Positions 1 to 11,225 of a stretch of 62,000 nucleotides of DNA are shown here, one piece after another. The stretch lies in assembly GCA_905221605.1 (NCBI GenBank), contig CAJNDS010000493.1, positions 1 through 62,000 on the forward strand, read 5' to 3'. This DNA comes from Symbiodinium natans. Its lineage: Eukaryota > Sar > Dinophyceae > Suessiales > Symbiodiniaceae. The notes under the pieces are model-generated. The model saw nothing but the letters and a program-made list of their open reading frames with translations. It was not told the origin of the DNA and made no database searches. The stretch's first letter is position 1. The number at the start of each line of letters is the position of its first letter. Position numbers and translations under genes: made by a program.

Positions 1-666
1 CCCCCCCCCCCCCCGCCCTTAGAAAAAAACAACAACAGCAAGAATAAGAACAAAGAATGCGAATTATGTATTGACCTTATGTGGAAGAAGGGTGGTTCTT
101 AATCAAGTAGTAGTTTCATGGCAATCCGGCAGCCAAAACAACAGGAAGAACAGGCCCCAAAGGTGGTGCACAAGGGGTGCAAATCAAAGCCCCGCCCATT
201 CAAGAAGTTGGACAGTCAGACGCTCCCTCAAACTGCAATGCGTCTGGGAATCTGACTGTCTGGGTGTGTGGGTGTGTGAGTGAGCGTCTTCGCGTCTGAC
301 GCGCGGAAACGGCCGTGTACATATGGGGCGCAAACTGAAAAACAGACACTCAGACGCAGAGTGTCTGAGCGTCTGCCACACGTCAACGTCCCGACACTGC
401 CTACGTACACACGGCAAAACCCAGAGTGCTCAATGTAACATTTGCACATGACCAAGCGTTGGCATCAGCCCAAAACCCAAAACCCTTTTTAACTGAAAAC
501 CTTTTTTAAATTTTAAACTCTTAACCGCCCGAAACCCTAAACCCCCTAAACCTTGCACGCCCCAGATCACCCGAACTGCCTTGCCTGGCAAAAGCCATGG
601 CGATCATTGGCAGGTCCAGAACGGCAGACCGTGGGCTCAATCTCTTCGCCTCTTTGGCTTAGGAGT
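1..666. other. Gene-free segment with CAGACGC/GCGTCTG inverted repeats
   Basis: The segment begins with a poly-C run. Between about 220 and 390 the words CAGACGC and GCGTCTG recur several times in both orientations, mixed with a GTGTGTGGGTGTGTGAGTGAG tract written on the plus strand, so the area can fold back on itself. The overlapping short open frames on both strands come from this repetition and have no protein-like composition. Nothing else is recognised. Confidence 0.5.
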
Positions 667-799
667 GGGTTTAGGGTTTAGGGTTTAGGGTTTAGGGTTT
701 AGGGTTTAGGGTTTAGGGTTTAGGGTTTAGGGTTTAGGGTTTAGGGTTTAGGGTTTAGGGTTTAGGGTTTAGGGTTTAGGGTTTAGGGTTTGGGGTTTC
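667..799 (+). repeat. Interstitial telomere-type array (TTTAGGG)n
   Basis: About 18 near-perfect head-to-tail TTTAGGG units, ending in degenerate TTTGGGG and TTTCGGT units. This is the plant/alveolate-type telomere heptamer. It lies inside the sequence with unrelated DNA on both sides, so it is interstitial and not a chromosome end. Confidence 0.97.
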
Positions 800-2219
800 G
801 GTTTGGGTTTTTTTCAAGCTCAGGACTTGAGGGTTTTAAGAGTCAGGGCGCGCTCTGCCAGAGAGTCTTGCGCCAAGCAGTGGAGTGAAACATGTTTCGC
901 AGTTAGGCGACGCAAGGCCTGAATTTACACAGCCCTTCGCGGGTCGAGGACCCTAAACCTAAACCCAAGCCCTTTTGAAGCCCCTAAACCCTTTTTTGCC
1001 CCGAACCCAAACGAGTTGATTTCAGGGCTTAAGCTTTTCAAAGCAATGCCTGAGACGCTGAACCCTACACCGTAAACCCTCAACCCTGGAAGCTTGCAGC
1101 CGCCAACCTGCGGCTGCTTTTGAATCACGTTTAAGGTGGGGGCGCGGTTCAGACCCCTGTGCTCCCTGTTCTTTGTAGGGCCTTCCCATGGGGATACCAT
1201 GGCAAGAGCATGCAACAGCCATCCTCAAGAAGCGAAGTCTGATTCTTCAGGCTCCTCCCCGCAAAAACTGTTCGCCCGCAGAAGTAGCAAAACCCGACCT
1301 CGAAGCCCCCCCAAACACCCCCCCAACCCCCCTCCCCCCCCCCCAAACCCCCGCGGCAAACCCCAGGCAGAAAACCCCGGGGCCATCCTGACTGATCACC
1401 CAGCCCTCGATGGCATCGAGGAGCCTCAGCACAAGGCAGAGCACGGCTCTGCTCCACTTCAGACTTAAAATTGGGGTCGGAGACCCTGTACTGCTATAAT
1501 TCGTTTAAGGCATCATTACGAGTCCTAATTAAGCCCTTTTTGGGTTCATGTATGTGTCGACTGGCTGCAGCCACAACATCCCGAAAGTCTAAACTGAACC
1601 CCCGAACTGCGTTTGATGGCTCCTCTTTGGGATGTTCCTCTTAAACGAACAGTCCTACATAGGGATTGTAGTACCCCCTACTACAATCCCCATTAAGGAC
1701 TGCTAGTATTGGGGGGAACATCCGAAGCGAAGCTTCTCTGGTTCAACATTCCATGTTCTGGTGCGCAAAGGTTGGCTTCCAGCCAAACGGCTGCTCGACA
1801 GCCCAAACACAGTCGGCTTGATACAAGACAAGGATAAGAAGGATTCTGTTGATAATCGCCAACCGAAGAAAAACCATCATCATGGTCATCAAGATCATTA
1901 TCATCATCATCATCATCACCCTACCCTCGCAACACCTCGCCCCCACCCTACCCGCGTCTATCGTACCTCGGCTTTGGGAAGACACAGCGCGGGGCGCAGG
2001 AGGGAGGAGAGGTTGAGCAAGTGATGGAAACACATACTGAAGTTCTGGGGCAAAATCTCGGTGCTCTCAGAACAACCTGCACAAGCCACGACAACTTACA
2101 ACTGCTGAAGGCCTTTTTGGGTTGTCGAGTCTGCGCAGACAAAGCTCCCCCGAGCCCCGAATCAAAAAGCTCAGAAGGACCTTGGGGACCAAATGAACCC
2201 AAAAGGGTTTATGACTCAG
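800..2219. other. Gene-free unique segment
   Basis: No convincing gene. The open frames at 1136-1468 (both strands) are driven by proline/glycine-rich poly-C sequence at 1305-1350. A (CAT/ATC)n tract lies at 1877-1919 and makes false His-rich and Met-rich frames. One foldback element (1629-1723) sits inside. Scattered CCCTAAA-like words at 945-1085 look like decayed telomere repeats. Confidence 0.5.
1629..1723. mobile_element. MITE-like foldback element, family F1 copy 1
   Basis: The ends are inverted repeats of the type GGGATGTTCC ... GGAACATCC. Inside them the left arm reads AACAGTCCT...GGGATTGTAGTA and the right arm is close to its reverse complement (TACAATCCCCATTAAGGACTG). Six other copies and one half copy of the family are in this window. 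It has no coding capacity, and I see no clear target-site duplication. Confidence 0.8.
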
Positions 2220-2735
2220 GGGTTTAGGGTTTAGGGTTTAGGGTTTAGGGTTTAGGGTTTGCCTTAAACAGGAAATATAGTAGTCCAGGGTATCTGACCC
2301 CAACTTTACAAGGGCTTGGTGGCCCAGTAACCATATTGTAATAAGGGTACCCGTTTTTTTGGGGTTGGTTACTTAAAATAAGGGAACCTTGAACCAGAAA
2401 TAGGGAAAAGCACTTGGCGGGAGGTTTCGGGTTTAGGGTTTAGGGCTTAGGGCTTAGGGCTTAGGGTTTAGGGTTTAGGGTTGACCTTCCACTTCCATGT
2501 TCTTCCCCTAAGCACAAAAGCCTGGTGTTACAGCCCTGGCGCTCCCCCGCTTCATTTGCGGACTCCCGCGCGCCCAGGCCCCAGGCCACCTTCGAGAAGT
2601 CTCAATGGCTGAGTTGAGTTTAGGGTTTAGGGTTTAGGGTTTGGGGTTTGGGGGTTGGGGGTTGGGGTTTGGGGTTTGGGGTTTGGGGTTTGGGGTTTAG
2701 GGTTTGGTGTTCAGGGTTTGGGGTTCAGGGGTTCA
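2220..2735 (+). repeat. Degenerate TTTAGGG/TTTGGGG blocks
   Basis: Three telomere-type blocks (2220-2262, 2427-2483, 2618-2735) alternate with short unique pieces. The last block is largely TTTGGGG. The block at 2427 includes CTTAGGG units. The unique DNA between blocks shows no gene. A valine/glycine-rich open frame over the last block is an artefact of the repeat. Confidence 0.9.
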
Positions 2736-3138
2736 ACTGTTCGGGCTGATGCGCTCCGTGAACAAATCTTGCGCCGGCCCAGAAGGGAGAGGTGGCAGTT
2801 TGATTCGGGACCGTTGCTGAAAAAGCTGAGGTACCATTCCTCGCTTGAGGCTGTGTTTTCTTCAGGGTTTAACCTCTCACACTCGGACGGGCCAGGCGGA
2901 TCACACACACACACACACACTGTCTAGTCTCAGAGACATTGTTTAGGGTTTAGTGTGTAGGGTTTAGGGTTTGGACTTGCTTTTGCTGGCCATTTTCAAA
3001 GGGCCTCAGGGGACTAAGGTCTTCTTGTGGTCATGTCGCTTCCTCGCTGGGCGAGTGAAGTGCCTTGGGTGGACTGACTAAAGGCAGCTTCAGGCGCTCC
3101 GCCTTTAAGGAGACAAGGGGCAAGCAAGGGTTGAGGGT
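2736..3138. other. Unique segment with (CA)n
   Basis: An (AC)n microsatellite of about 10 units lies at 2902-2922, and short TTTAGGG words at 2941-2975. No recognisable gene. Confidence 0.5.
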
Positions 3139-3705
3139 CTGAGGATGCAAGACCCTGAACCCTGAACCCTGAACCCTGAACCCTAAACCCTAAAATAAAG
3201 CCTAAACCCTAAACTGGAGGATCTAGGTCTCCCGGTTGCCTGGAAAACTAGAAACGAAGAAGGGTAGCCTGTCGTTTCTGTTGACGGTGGCTTAGAAGAG
3301 AGTTTAGAAGCGAAAACGTGGAATGAAGGTAGTTTAGAGCTTGATGTGTCGAAACTAGGATCCATCTTTTCGATGCCTACTCATAGCTAGGCCGCCGAGG
3401 CAACCCTAAACCCTGTGCGTGCCCTAACCCCGAAACCCTCAACCCCCAACCCTAAACCCTAAACCCTGAACCCTAAACCCTAAACCCTAAACCCTAGACC
3501 CTACATGTAGGGTACCCGGGTACCCCTACAGGGGCCACAATCAAGCCCAAGTGCCTGCGCGACATCCTGAGAAGTGAACCTCGTGCGGGCAAGGGAAGCA
3601 AGGCCCTATAGCCCCCCGTTCGACAAGGATTGGGGTTTAGGGTTTAGGGTTTAGGGTTTAGAGTTCAGGGTTTAGGGTTTAGTTTAGGGTTTAGGGTTTA
3701 GGGCT
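3139..3705. repeat. CCCTGAA/CCCTAAA blocks facing a TTTAGGG block
   Basis: C-strand telomere-type units at 3150-3215 (the first four are CCCTGAA variants) and 3420-3505, then G-strand units at 3632-3705. At 3498-3535 the C-strand block runs into a perfect palindromic stretch around TACATGTA and TACCCGGGTA before the next segment. The DNA between carries no recognised gene. Confidence 0.9.
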
Positions 3706-3898
3706 TGCAGGGCTGCGGGTTTTCAAAAGCTTGCAGGAAGGGCCTGGCGATTTCACTTCTCTTGCGGGCCAAACAAGCAGGCATGATGAGACAGGAAGCA
3801 TCAGAAAAGGCTCTGCCCTACTCTCTGTTACACGCGAACCTACATCTACACTCAGCACACTTTGCTATGGCTGCGTTTATGTTGCAGAAGATGCCTTC

Positions 3899-4035
3899 GG
3901 ATGTTCCCCCTTATACTCACAGTCCTTACTAGGGATTCTAGTACCAATATTTTCAACTCTCTTAAGGAGCTGATAGTATAATGTAGGAGTTATACTACCC
4001 CCCCCACCCCTACTAGCATAAGGGGGGAACATCCC
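3899..4035. mobile_element. MITE-like foldback element, family F1 copy 2 (enlarged)
   Basis: Ends match the F1 family (GGATGTTCCCCCTTATACT ... AGCATAAGGGGGGAACATCC). The copy is about 137 bp instead of about 95 bp because its centre contains extra sequence, including a C-run. Arms include CAGTCCTTA and AGTATAA words shared with other copies. Confidence 0.75.
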
Positions 4036-5390
4036 ACAGGATGGTTCTCTTGTGCAAGCCGGGGACCGGCCCAGCTGGACCGGAATCACCTCGGCGCAGC
4101 TGCGCATGGCTTCGGCGACTTCCTTCTTGTCCCCCAGATTGAGAACCCCGAGGCCGTACCTGGAATGTCTGCGGTTTAGGGTTTAGGGTTTAGGGTTTAG
4201 GGTTTAGGGTTTACGTGCAATCATAGGGCGCTGAACAGAAGGGGGTTCAAGGGGCGTGTGTAACCCAAGGTTCCCGACTACTCCCCACTACTCCCTAGGG
4301 CTCCCTGAGCTTCCCGACGGTTTCCTAGGTATACCTACCCCCCATGAAGCCCCCTCCCTTAAGGACCCTACAACTCCAATGTCACGAAGAAAACTTTCTT
4401 CTCAAAATGGGGGGACCAAAAGAAGCTTAAAACTTGCGGTGGTAGTTCCTATGAAGGTATGTGAACCATACAGGCAGCAAAGCATTGCCCAACAAAAAGC
4501 CAAGGTGCATCGTGCTCGCCAGGGCCTGCGGCGTCATCCGTTCCACATTCCTGGGCTCCGGCCAGCATTGAAGCCCCCTAAGCCCTTTTGCTCGTACCCT
4601 ACACCCTATATACCCCAAATTCCTAACCCTATAAACCCTCAACCCTAAACCCAGTCGAACTTTCGACAACACGAAGGCCCTAAGCCCCGAACCTCGCAGT
4701 CCTTTTTGAGGTCATTCCGGACCGATTCACCGCCAGTAGACAGCATATTGGCCAAAACATGCTATGCCTAAGGCGTGCTCTAACTTCCAGCAGCCAACAC
4801 GAACCTGTGCTGGCAGCCCTGCGAGCATTACTCTCAGCTACACCTCCAACGCAAGAAACACATTCAAATACGGGAGAAAGACGTGCACAGCAGGACGCCC
4901 GGGTCCGAACAAAACTGCACAACTTGTCCACAATCACAACATCGCAAAACCCAAGGTCCGCGGTCGAAGCGCACACCTGAAAGGGTTTAGGGTTTAGGGT
5001 TTAGGGTTTAGGGTTTAGGGCTTAGCCTAACCTCAACGGCCACCGAGGATCTCGGGCACTCTCGCAGCCAATGACACGCCCAGGACTTCGCCAATCCTGG
5101 GCGCAGGCTTATGCAGGGATCAGGAGGGTTTACTTTCCATTGCTACCAGTTGCTTAGAAACCACCCAGAAAATAGAGTGTGGAAAATGAAGTGTGCATAT
5201 ATACATATATACATATATATATATACATATATATATACATATATATATATATATGCTTCCTTCTTAGGGCAGTTTAGGGATAACAATACTTGGGGGGGGG
5301 GGGGCTTAAGGAAATAGTACATTGGGGAACAAATAAACCCCAAAATTGGGATCATATACCCTATACTATTACATTGAGGCATATGACTTG
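4036..5390. other. Mosaic of unique DNA and short telomere blocks
   Basis: TTTAGGG blocks at 4171-4213 and 4984-5022 and C-strand words near 4615-4655. A roughly 45-bp piece at 4255-4300 recurs at 13545-13590. Alternating TA/CA microsatellite at 5196-5254, and a G12 run at 5293-5304. Open frames at 4256-4648, 4680-4976 and 4764-4997 overlap on both strands, and none has a recognisable family feature. Confidence 0.5.
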
Positions 5391-5449
5391 GGATGTCCCC
5401 CCTTATACTATCCCACTTAAGGACTGTTAGTATAAAGGGGAACATGCCC
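5390..5449. mobile_element. MITE-like foldback element, family F1 copy 3 (short)
   Basis: Short member of about 60 bp: GGGATGTCCCCCCTTATACT at the left, then the right arm AAGGACTGTTAGTATAAAGG and ACATGCCC. Most of the internal left arm is missing, so this is an internally deleted derivative. It is followed directly by CCCTAAA units (5455-5500). Confidence 0.7.
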
Positions 5450-5694
5450 AACCCTAACCTCAACCCTAAACCCTAAACCCTAAACCCTAAACCCTAAACG
5501 GCCCTTTGGCCAAAGTCCAAAATGTCTCGAGAGGGCTGTTTCTTGTTTTAACGTCTGTGGGGTTTGCCGACGCGGGGAGGGCATGAGCCCCTTTTGTCAA
5601 ATTTGTCAAAGCGGCTCTGCCACTTGCCTATTGCAGTTTCAGGGTTTAGGGTTAGGGTTAGGGTTTGGGGTTGATGAGGCTTAAGGTTTGGGGT

Positions 5695-5727
<33 letters not shown>

Positions 5728-7684
5728 TGGGGTTGATGAGGCTTAAGGTTTAGGGTTTAGGGATGAGAGTTAAGGGTTCAGCGTTTGGGGTTTGGGGTTT
5801 GGGCTGGTCTTTTCCTGGACGTCGGCGCAACATCAACTTCTCTGCCAACGGTTTAGGGTTTAGGGTTTAGGGTTTAGGGTTTAGGGTTTAGGGTTTAGGG
5901 TTTAGGGATGCCTGCGGCGTCTGATTTTACGCCAAGTGTGCAAACAAGAGCTACGCTGGCAAGGAAGCCCTAAACCCAAAAGCCCTTAGAGGGCTGTGAA
6001 AGTTTGGCATGGGGCCCTTTCAGCTAGCTTGCCCAGTAACCTGGGACCAAAACGGTACCCGTTGGGCTTGCTTCGGTTTCTATAAGATCTTAACCCATGT
6101 TAAGAAAGGAACTACGTGAGGGCTAGGGCTCAGACCTCTTGCGGGGGCCTTCATGGGACTGCCGGAACAGCCAAGTATGCAGCTGACGCGCACAACAATG
6201 AACTGTCACGTCAAGATCAGTGGCCAAGCGACTTAAAGATCTCGGTAACTGGCACAGCGCTCGTGCACTTTCTTTTTATCGTAACGTCAACAAGAAGTCA
6301 TTGTTTGTCATTGCTCTTCCTGCCGTTACTGTAGGATCTGATCACCTCTTGGGGCACAAGGCACCAGTCAAGCCGCATCACTTAACAACAGTCTTGTTGA
6401 GCATCTGAAACTGCAACCACGAAACAGCCTCCACCACGCTAGCATCGACACGAGGACAACCATCACACGGATGTTTAGCCCGGGCGCCGAACAAACATCA
6501 CAACAACAGACTTCAACAACGACTACGTCACGCTGCCAGGACCCTGGCTAGGGTTTAGGGTTCGGGTTGCGGGTTTAGGGCAAAAATTAGGGCTGAGGGT
6601 TTAAGGTTGAGGGTTTAGGGTTTAAGACGTGCAGAAATGGAAGCAGACTTACGAAGTTCGGTGCCCAGAAGCCAAGGAAATTCCGTCCGCAAGGAGGCGG
6701 CGGAAATGAGCCTATAGATGCATGGTTCATGGGTTCTGCTTGCTTCTCCCTCTCTGGCCAGTTTGGGTTTTCGGGCGTTCGGGAGCTTCTGTCCCTAAAC
6801 CCTAAACCCTGTTATAAACCTTTACCCTAAACCCTAAACCCCGAGGCATCTGGGCCGTCACACGGTTGTTGCAAGGGAACCCCGAAAGAAGCTTCCAAGA
6901 GAGCGGGTCGCAACACGAAAGCCATGCATGTCATGCAACGCCGGGACCTCCAAACTCCGAATTGTTTGAGGAATGCGGCCGAACTAACCTTCTGCCCCTG
7001 AACTTCCAGATGATTTCATCCTACTTCAAGATGAATTGCTAAGCCCAGGACTCTGGTTCTCTGCCCCTCTTCAACGTGAAACCACACGAGTTTTCGCAGA
7101 GCAAACTTCCCTAGACCCTAAACCCTAACTTCAGGGCCTAGGCCACCCCCCTTACGTTGGGGGGCGGCGCTTAGTCGCTCGCCCGCCTCCCACGTTCTCC
7201 CTAAACCCTTCCTTGGCCTGGGCGTGGCTGGCCTTTTTGCGAGGGTACCCCCGGGCCTAGCCAGGAGGACCCGGACCCTTCGCCGCAGCGTGCTCAGGGA
7301 CCAGGGGCCTCGGGCCGGCCCAGGCAGGGCGGGTGCTCAAAAATCAGCCCCAACCTGACTTGCCTGCTCTGGCCCTGGCCCCGCTGGCCCCCCTGGCCTC
7401 CCTGAACCCCCTGGAGGCAGGCCTGCCCCTCCGCTTCACCCACAGGTTCGGTGTGGTCCAAGCTTTCGAGCTTGTTCCGAAACCTAACCTTCACAGCATC
7501 TACGCCCTATCACCAACCCCCCCTGACCCCTAAACCCGAAACCCTAAACCCTAAACCCTGCAGCGCCCAGGGGCATGTTGGCAATCTCACGCCCCTGGAA
7601 CTCCCGCCGGTCCGCCACCCGGGCGGCCTGTTTGGCCATGTCTACCTCAGGGGCTAAATCCCTTCCCCCCTACTGGGTGTTTGT
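5450..7684. other. Telomere-block mosaic, no recognised gene
   Basis: CCCTAAA block 5455-5500. A duplicated roughly 60-bp unit of TTAGGG/TTTAGGG ending in GTTTGGGGTTGATGAGGC at 5646 and 5707. TTTAGGG block 5850-5907. Short degenerate blocks near 6549-6625, 6793-6842 and 7540-7560. Segments 5908-6548, 6626-6790 and 6843-7530 are unique. Open frames there (for example 6116-6334 and 7294-7533) overlap on both strands and show no family motif. Confidence 0.5.
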
Positions 7685-7773
7685 ATGGGTTTAGGGTTTA
7701 GGGTTTAAGGTTTAGGGTTTAGGGTTTAGGGTTTAGGGTTTAGGGTTTAGGGTTTAGGGTTTAGGGTTTAGGG
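7685..7773 (+). repeat. Interstitial (TTTAGGG)n array
   Basis: About 12 units, nearly perfect, with one TTTAAGG variant. A G-rich run follows shortly after (7800-7818). Confidence 0.95.
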
Positions 7774-8454
7774 GAATCAAAATAGCTGAAGTGGAGAGGG
7801 GCGGGGGGGGGGGGGGGAATGCAATCGCTCGGACTGGGACCAGCAAAGCAGCTCCCAAGGACACACCTAGCCACGAGCAGGGGGCTCTTGCGAATCCGGT
7901 CGCGGAAGGGCGCATGCGTCTTCTTCAAGGCCGCCAGCTTGTGGAAGGCAGCTGCAAGATGAATATGGTTCAGCCTTAGCCCATACTGACCTTGAGAACC
8001 CTAGCAAAAACAATACACTTTTAGCTGCTTCTTAGGAAGTATAGTACCCAATAATTAAAAGTTATTCCAAGTATCCCTAAGCCGTGGCTGTGTTTTATGC
8101 AGGCTTCTGTACCCTCGTTGCTTGTTGTTGGTGAAAGATTCGGTGTGCTCAGTGCTCTTGCGTTAAGAAGTCAACGAGAGAGTTGAGCTCAAAAACTAGG
8201 GTTTAGGGTTTAGGGTTTAGAGTTTGGGGCAGGAGGCATGGTCTCGTCGTTGGCTGTCCAGACAATCCACATGAACTCCTCCGGAGTTTCAGCGCGCTTG
8301 ATGAAGGTCGTCAAGGTCACTGGCCTGTGAATCTGCTGCCGGAAGCGCTCCTCTCCTAGGATGCCCCCTAAAACCTCTTAAAACAATTCCGATAGATAGG
8401 AACCTCTAAAAACCCCTAAATAAAGGAAAAATAGAAAATGTCCCAAGGGCCTAC

Positions 8455-8735
8455 CAAGTCTCTCTCTTCCTTGGTGAGGTTCACATCCTCCCCGTCCTCT
8501 TCATCCTCTTCGGCTACTCGAAAACTCCTTCTCCCACGGGTCATCTGAGCGCCCTGGTTGTAGCCAGGCCTTTGCCTATCACCCTGCGGCCTCTTCTGCA
8601 CAAAGCCGCCGCGCTCGCTCTCCACCGGGGGCTTCCGGATCAAGTCGGCCGCAGCGATGCCGCCACGCTGGGCGAAGGGATCCTCCGCCTGACACGCCAC
8701 TCCGCCAGGCCTCGACAAGACCGGCCGAGATGTTC
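8455..8735 (-). CDS. Candidate internal exon, acidic/RGG-flavoured protein (unrecognised)
   Basis: On the minus strand an open segment runs from an AG acceptor (AG at 8737-8736) to a GT donor (8454-8453, context GACTTG|GTAGGC). The peptide has compositional features seldom met by chance: FAQRGGIAAADL, an RGGF word, a Gly/Arg/Gln-rich centre and an acidic run EEDEEDGED followed by LTKEERDL. Start phase is 2 and end phase 0. I do not recognise a family. The opposite frame is less protein-like. It would be divergent to the plus-strand candidate at 8827. It could also be a retained fragment of a decayed gene. Confidence 0.35.
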
Positions 8736-8826
8736 CTGGTGCATGGTTGGGATGGTATAAAAAAACTAACCTTCTATCACTTATTGAGTTTAAGTGCCCT
8801 TTAAAGATGTAAAATGTTACCCCACT

Positions 8827-9470
8827 ATGACAAAGGATCGTCCAGAGACCAAGCTGAATGCACAGCCCGCCGCCGCCCATGCTGCAACAGACAGGCCTAA
8901 GCAGCAACCCAACCGTGCCGGGCCACGACCGCGCGAAACCATGGCCCGAGAACCCGAGGCTGCAAAGAAGCTGCAGCTGTTGTGGGAAGTGGTCACCGTT
9001 TCACGTCTGCATGAGGCCCTGATGGCATGCAAGGTGAGTGGTTGAGCTGGCTGGGGTGGTTGTGTGTTTGCGGCAAATTTTATTTCACACATATGCTACT
9101 TGCCCGTGAAAACCATGTCTTCATGGCCTTAGCCCACTTTCAGCAGCCGTCTGCGATACCGCTGTACTATGCCTGCTCCGAGCAAGGAGAGAGGACGTGG
9201 CACAACAAGAGCCAGCAGGCCAAAAAGCGGCCTGCGCACAGCTTTCGCACTCCACTCCCAAGAGCGCCAAAGCCTTTTTTAAGGTCTCTGCACGAATCCT
9301 ACGGTTCTACGACATCAGCCCGACTCTTTCGTCAGACCAAAGCTAGGACACCTCGGACTCCATCAAAGGGGGGGCCTATCAGCATGAAGCCAAGCGAATG
9401 GCTAGCGGCTAGATTGAAGTGTCTTTTCCGAGGACGCTTGAAGCATGCGCTTCTGCGGACAAGGGCGTGA
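8827..9470 (+). CDS. Candidate two-exon gene, small basic protein (unrecognised)
   Basis: Proposed exon 1 runs 8827-9030 from ATG (MTKDRPETKL) to MACK, ending at a consensus-like donor AAG|GTGAGT. Proposed exon 2 runs 9144-9470, beginning after TTTCAG and continuing in the same phase to a stop. The intron would be 113 nt. Exon 1 is rich in Ala/Pro/Arg with a helix-like LQLLWEVVTVSRLHEALMACK end. Exon 2 is strongly basic (KSQQAKKRPAHSFR, LKCLFRGRLKHALLR). No domain is recognised. Matching phases and good splice sites are the main support. A chance arrangement is possible. Confidence 0.35.
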
Positions 9471-10551
9471 ACCTTTGACAGTTGTATCCTTCTGCCCAAC
9501 CACCAATGCGCAAGCGAGGGTGTCGTCTTCGGCACTCCCTCATCATGCATTTTTGAAACCCACAAAACATACATACAGCACTGGCCAGGCCACACTTCAA
9601 GTTGGCACCAAATGACAATGAACTGAAGTACAGAAAAATATCTGCCTGGCCAGGCCAGAAGCCAAATTAGCCATAGCAAAAACTCAGCTGATCCCTCAAG
9701 TCAATCAAGCCTAAACAGGGCGACTCTTAGACAATACTCACACTGGATGGACTATGGCTCGCATCAGTAGAAGTAGGTGAAAAGTCGGCCCGGCAACGGC
9801 AACCAAAGCGTTTCTCACGTCCATCAGTAAGAGTTTAGGGCGGCTAGGGTTTGAGACTCAAGGGCTACGGTATGTTACGGTTAGCCTGAGAAACGCATCA
9901 CTGGTGGAAAGGAAACGCGTGTGAGAGCCTTGGCCTTTGCAATGGCTTGTTGTGATGCTTTTGATGCTGCGTGCCCTGCACCTTGGGCCCTCTTCAGCTT
10001 TAGGGCCTTAGGGCAATCCAACCCCCAGCAAAGGGCCAAAGATATCGCTTCTTCCATCTGCCCCCTTTGTTCGCGCTAGCCACATAGAGCAACCAGGTTG
10101 AAGCAAGCTGCAGTCTAGAGTCTGAATAAACATCTCCAACCCCCCCTAAACCCTAAACCCTAAACCCTAAACCCTCCACCATTTTTTGCCAAGGCCAGGA
10201 GAATGGCTCTAGCCACACAGGGCGCCGCAGGCCGGGAAGGCTGCGGGTGCAGGATTTTAAGCTTGCCCTTAGGGGGTTTAGGGTTTAGGGTTTAGGGGTT
10301 TGCTGGTTGGTTGAACCACGGACTGGCCACACCCTGGGCCGCCAAAAAAGAGCTGAAACGATTTCCTAAGCTAGGGTCCCTCGGTAAACCCTAAACCCTA
10401 AGCCCTAAGCCCTAAGCCCTAAGCCCTAAACCCTAAACCTCGGCAACATGCTTCTGGAAAGGCCGATGGGGGACTTTGCAAACAGACACCCTGACGACTT
10501 CTTTGGGATTCAAGGCTCTGCCGTCTAGCGGCTTCTGGACCTGAGGGCTTC
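9471..10551. other. Gene-poor segment with small telomere blocks
   Basis: The open frame 9332-9679 on the minus strand is antisense to the candidate exon above and has no motif. CCCTAAA units at 10146-10174, TTTAGGG at 10268-10292, and CCCTAAA/CCCTAAG units at 10386-10440 lie in a unique background. Confidence 0.5.
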
Positions 10552-10742
10552 GGGTTTAGGGTTTTGGGTTTGGGTTTAGGGTTTAGGGTTTAGGGTTTAG
10601 GGTTTAGGGTTTAGGGTTTAGGGTTTAGGGTTTAGGGTTTAGGGTTTAGGGTTTAGGGTTTAGGGTTTAGGGTTTAGGGTTCAGGGTTCAGGGTTTAGGG
10701 GCTAGGGTTTAGGGTTTAGGGTTTAGGGTTTAGGGTTTAGGG
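10552..10742 (+). repeat. Interstitial (TTTAGGG)n array, about 190 bp
   Basis: About 26 units, mostly perfect, with TTCAGGG and GCTAGGG variants near 10679-10705. One of the longer arrays in the window. Confidence 0.97.
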
Positions 10743-11225
10743 TGCAGATGTGCTGAAGTATCCTGATACCCTGGGGAGCTCCGAAGGGCCTCCCTTACGC
10801 GGATTGGTGGTCTGGCATGACCCAAAAAGGCTCCTCTTCCACTGGGAGCCTCGGATGAGACATGGTTCATAGGGCTTAGGGCTTACATAGGGCTTAGTGT
10901 TTGGGGTTCTTTAGGGTTACCCTAAACCCCAAACCCCGGTGCTACTTTCAAACTTCCAGAAGACGCCAAGCCGAGGCTCCTGCATTACATAAGCTGCGTG
11001 AGGAATGCGTGGGGCTTTCTGGGATCTGAGCATGCCTGCCCTGCACTTGGGGGATGTCCTTGCTTCCTACCGAAAGCTTTGAGATTTAGCCCTAAAAACC
11101 CTAAAAACCCTAAAAACCCGAAAAACCCGAAAAACCCGAAAAACCCTAAAAACCCTAAAAACCTTAAACACCCTAAAAACCCTAAAAACCCTAAGAACCC
11201 TAAACCCTAAACCCTAAACCCCAAA
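10743..11225. repeat. Head-to-head telomere junction and (CCCTAAAAA)n array
   Basis: At 10910-10937 a G-strand unit runs straight into C-strand units (TTTAGGGTTACCCTAAACC), a head-to-head junction. At 11084-11222 a separate array is built mainly of an 8-9 base variant, CCCTAAAAA with CCCGAAAAA units, which returns to CCCTAAA at the end. Open frame 10998-11210 is a translation of this array. Confidence 0.85.

Noticed and set aside
1136-1468. Proline-rich 110-aa ORF
   Set aside because: Driven by a poly-C tract, with the complementary Gly-rich frame equally open.
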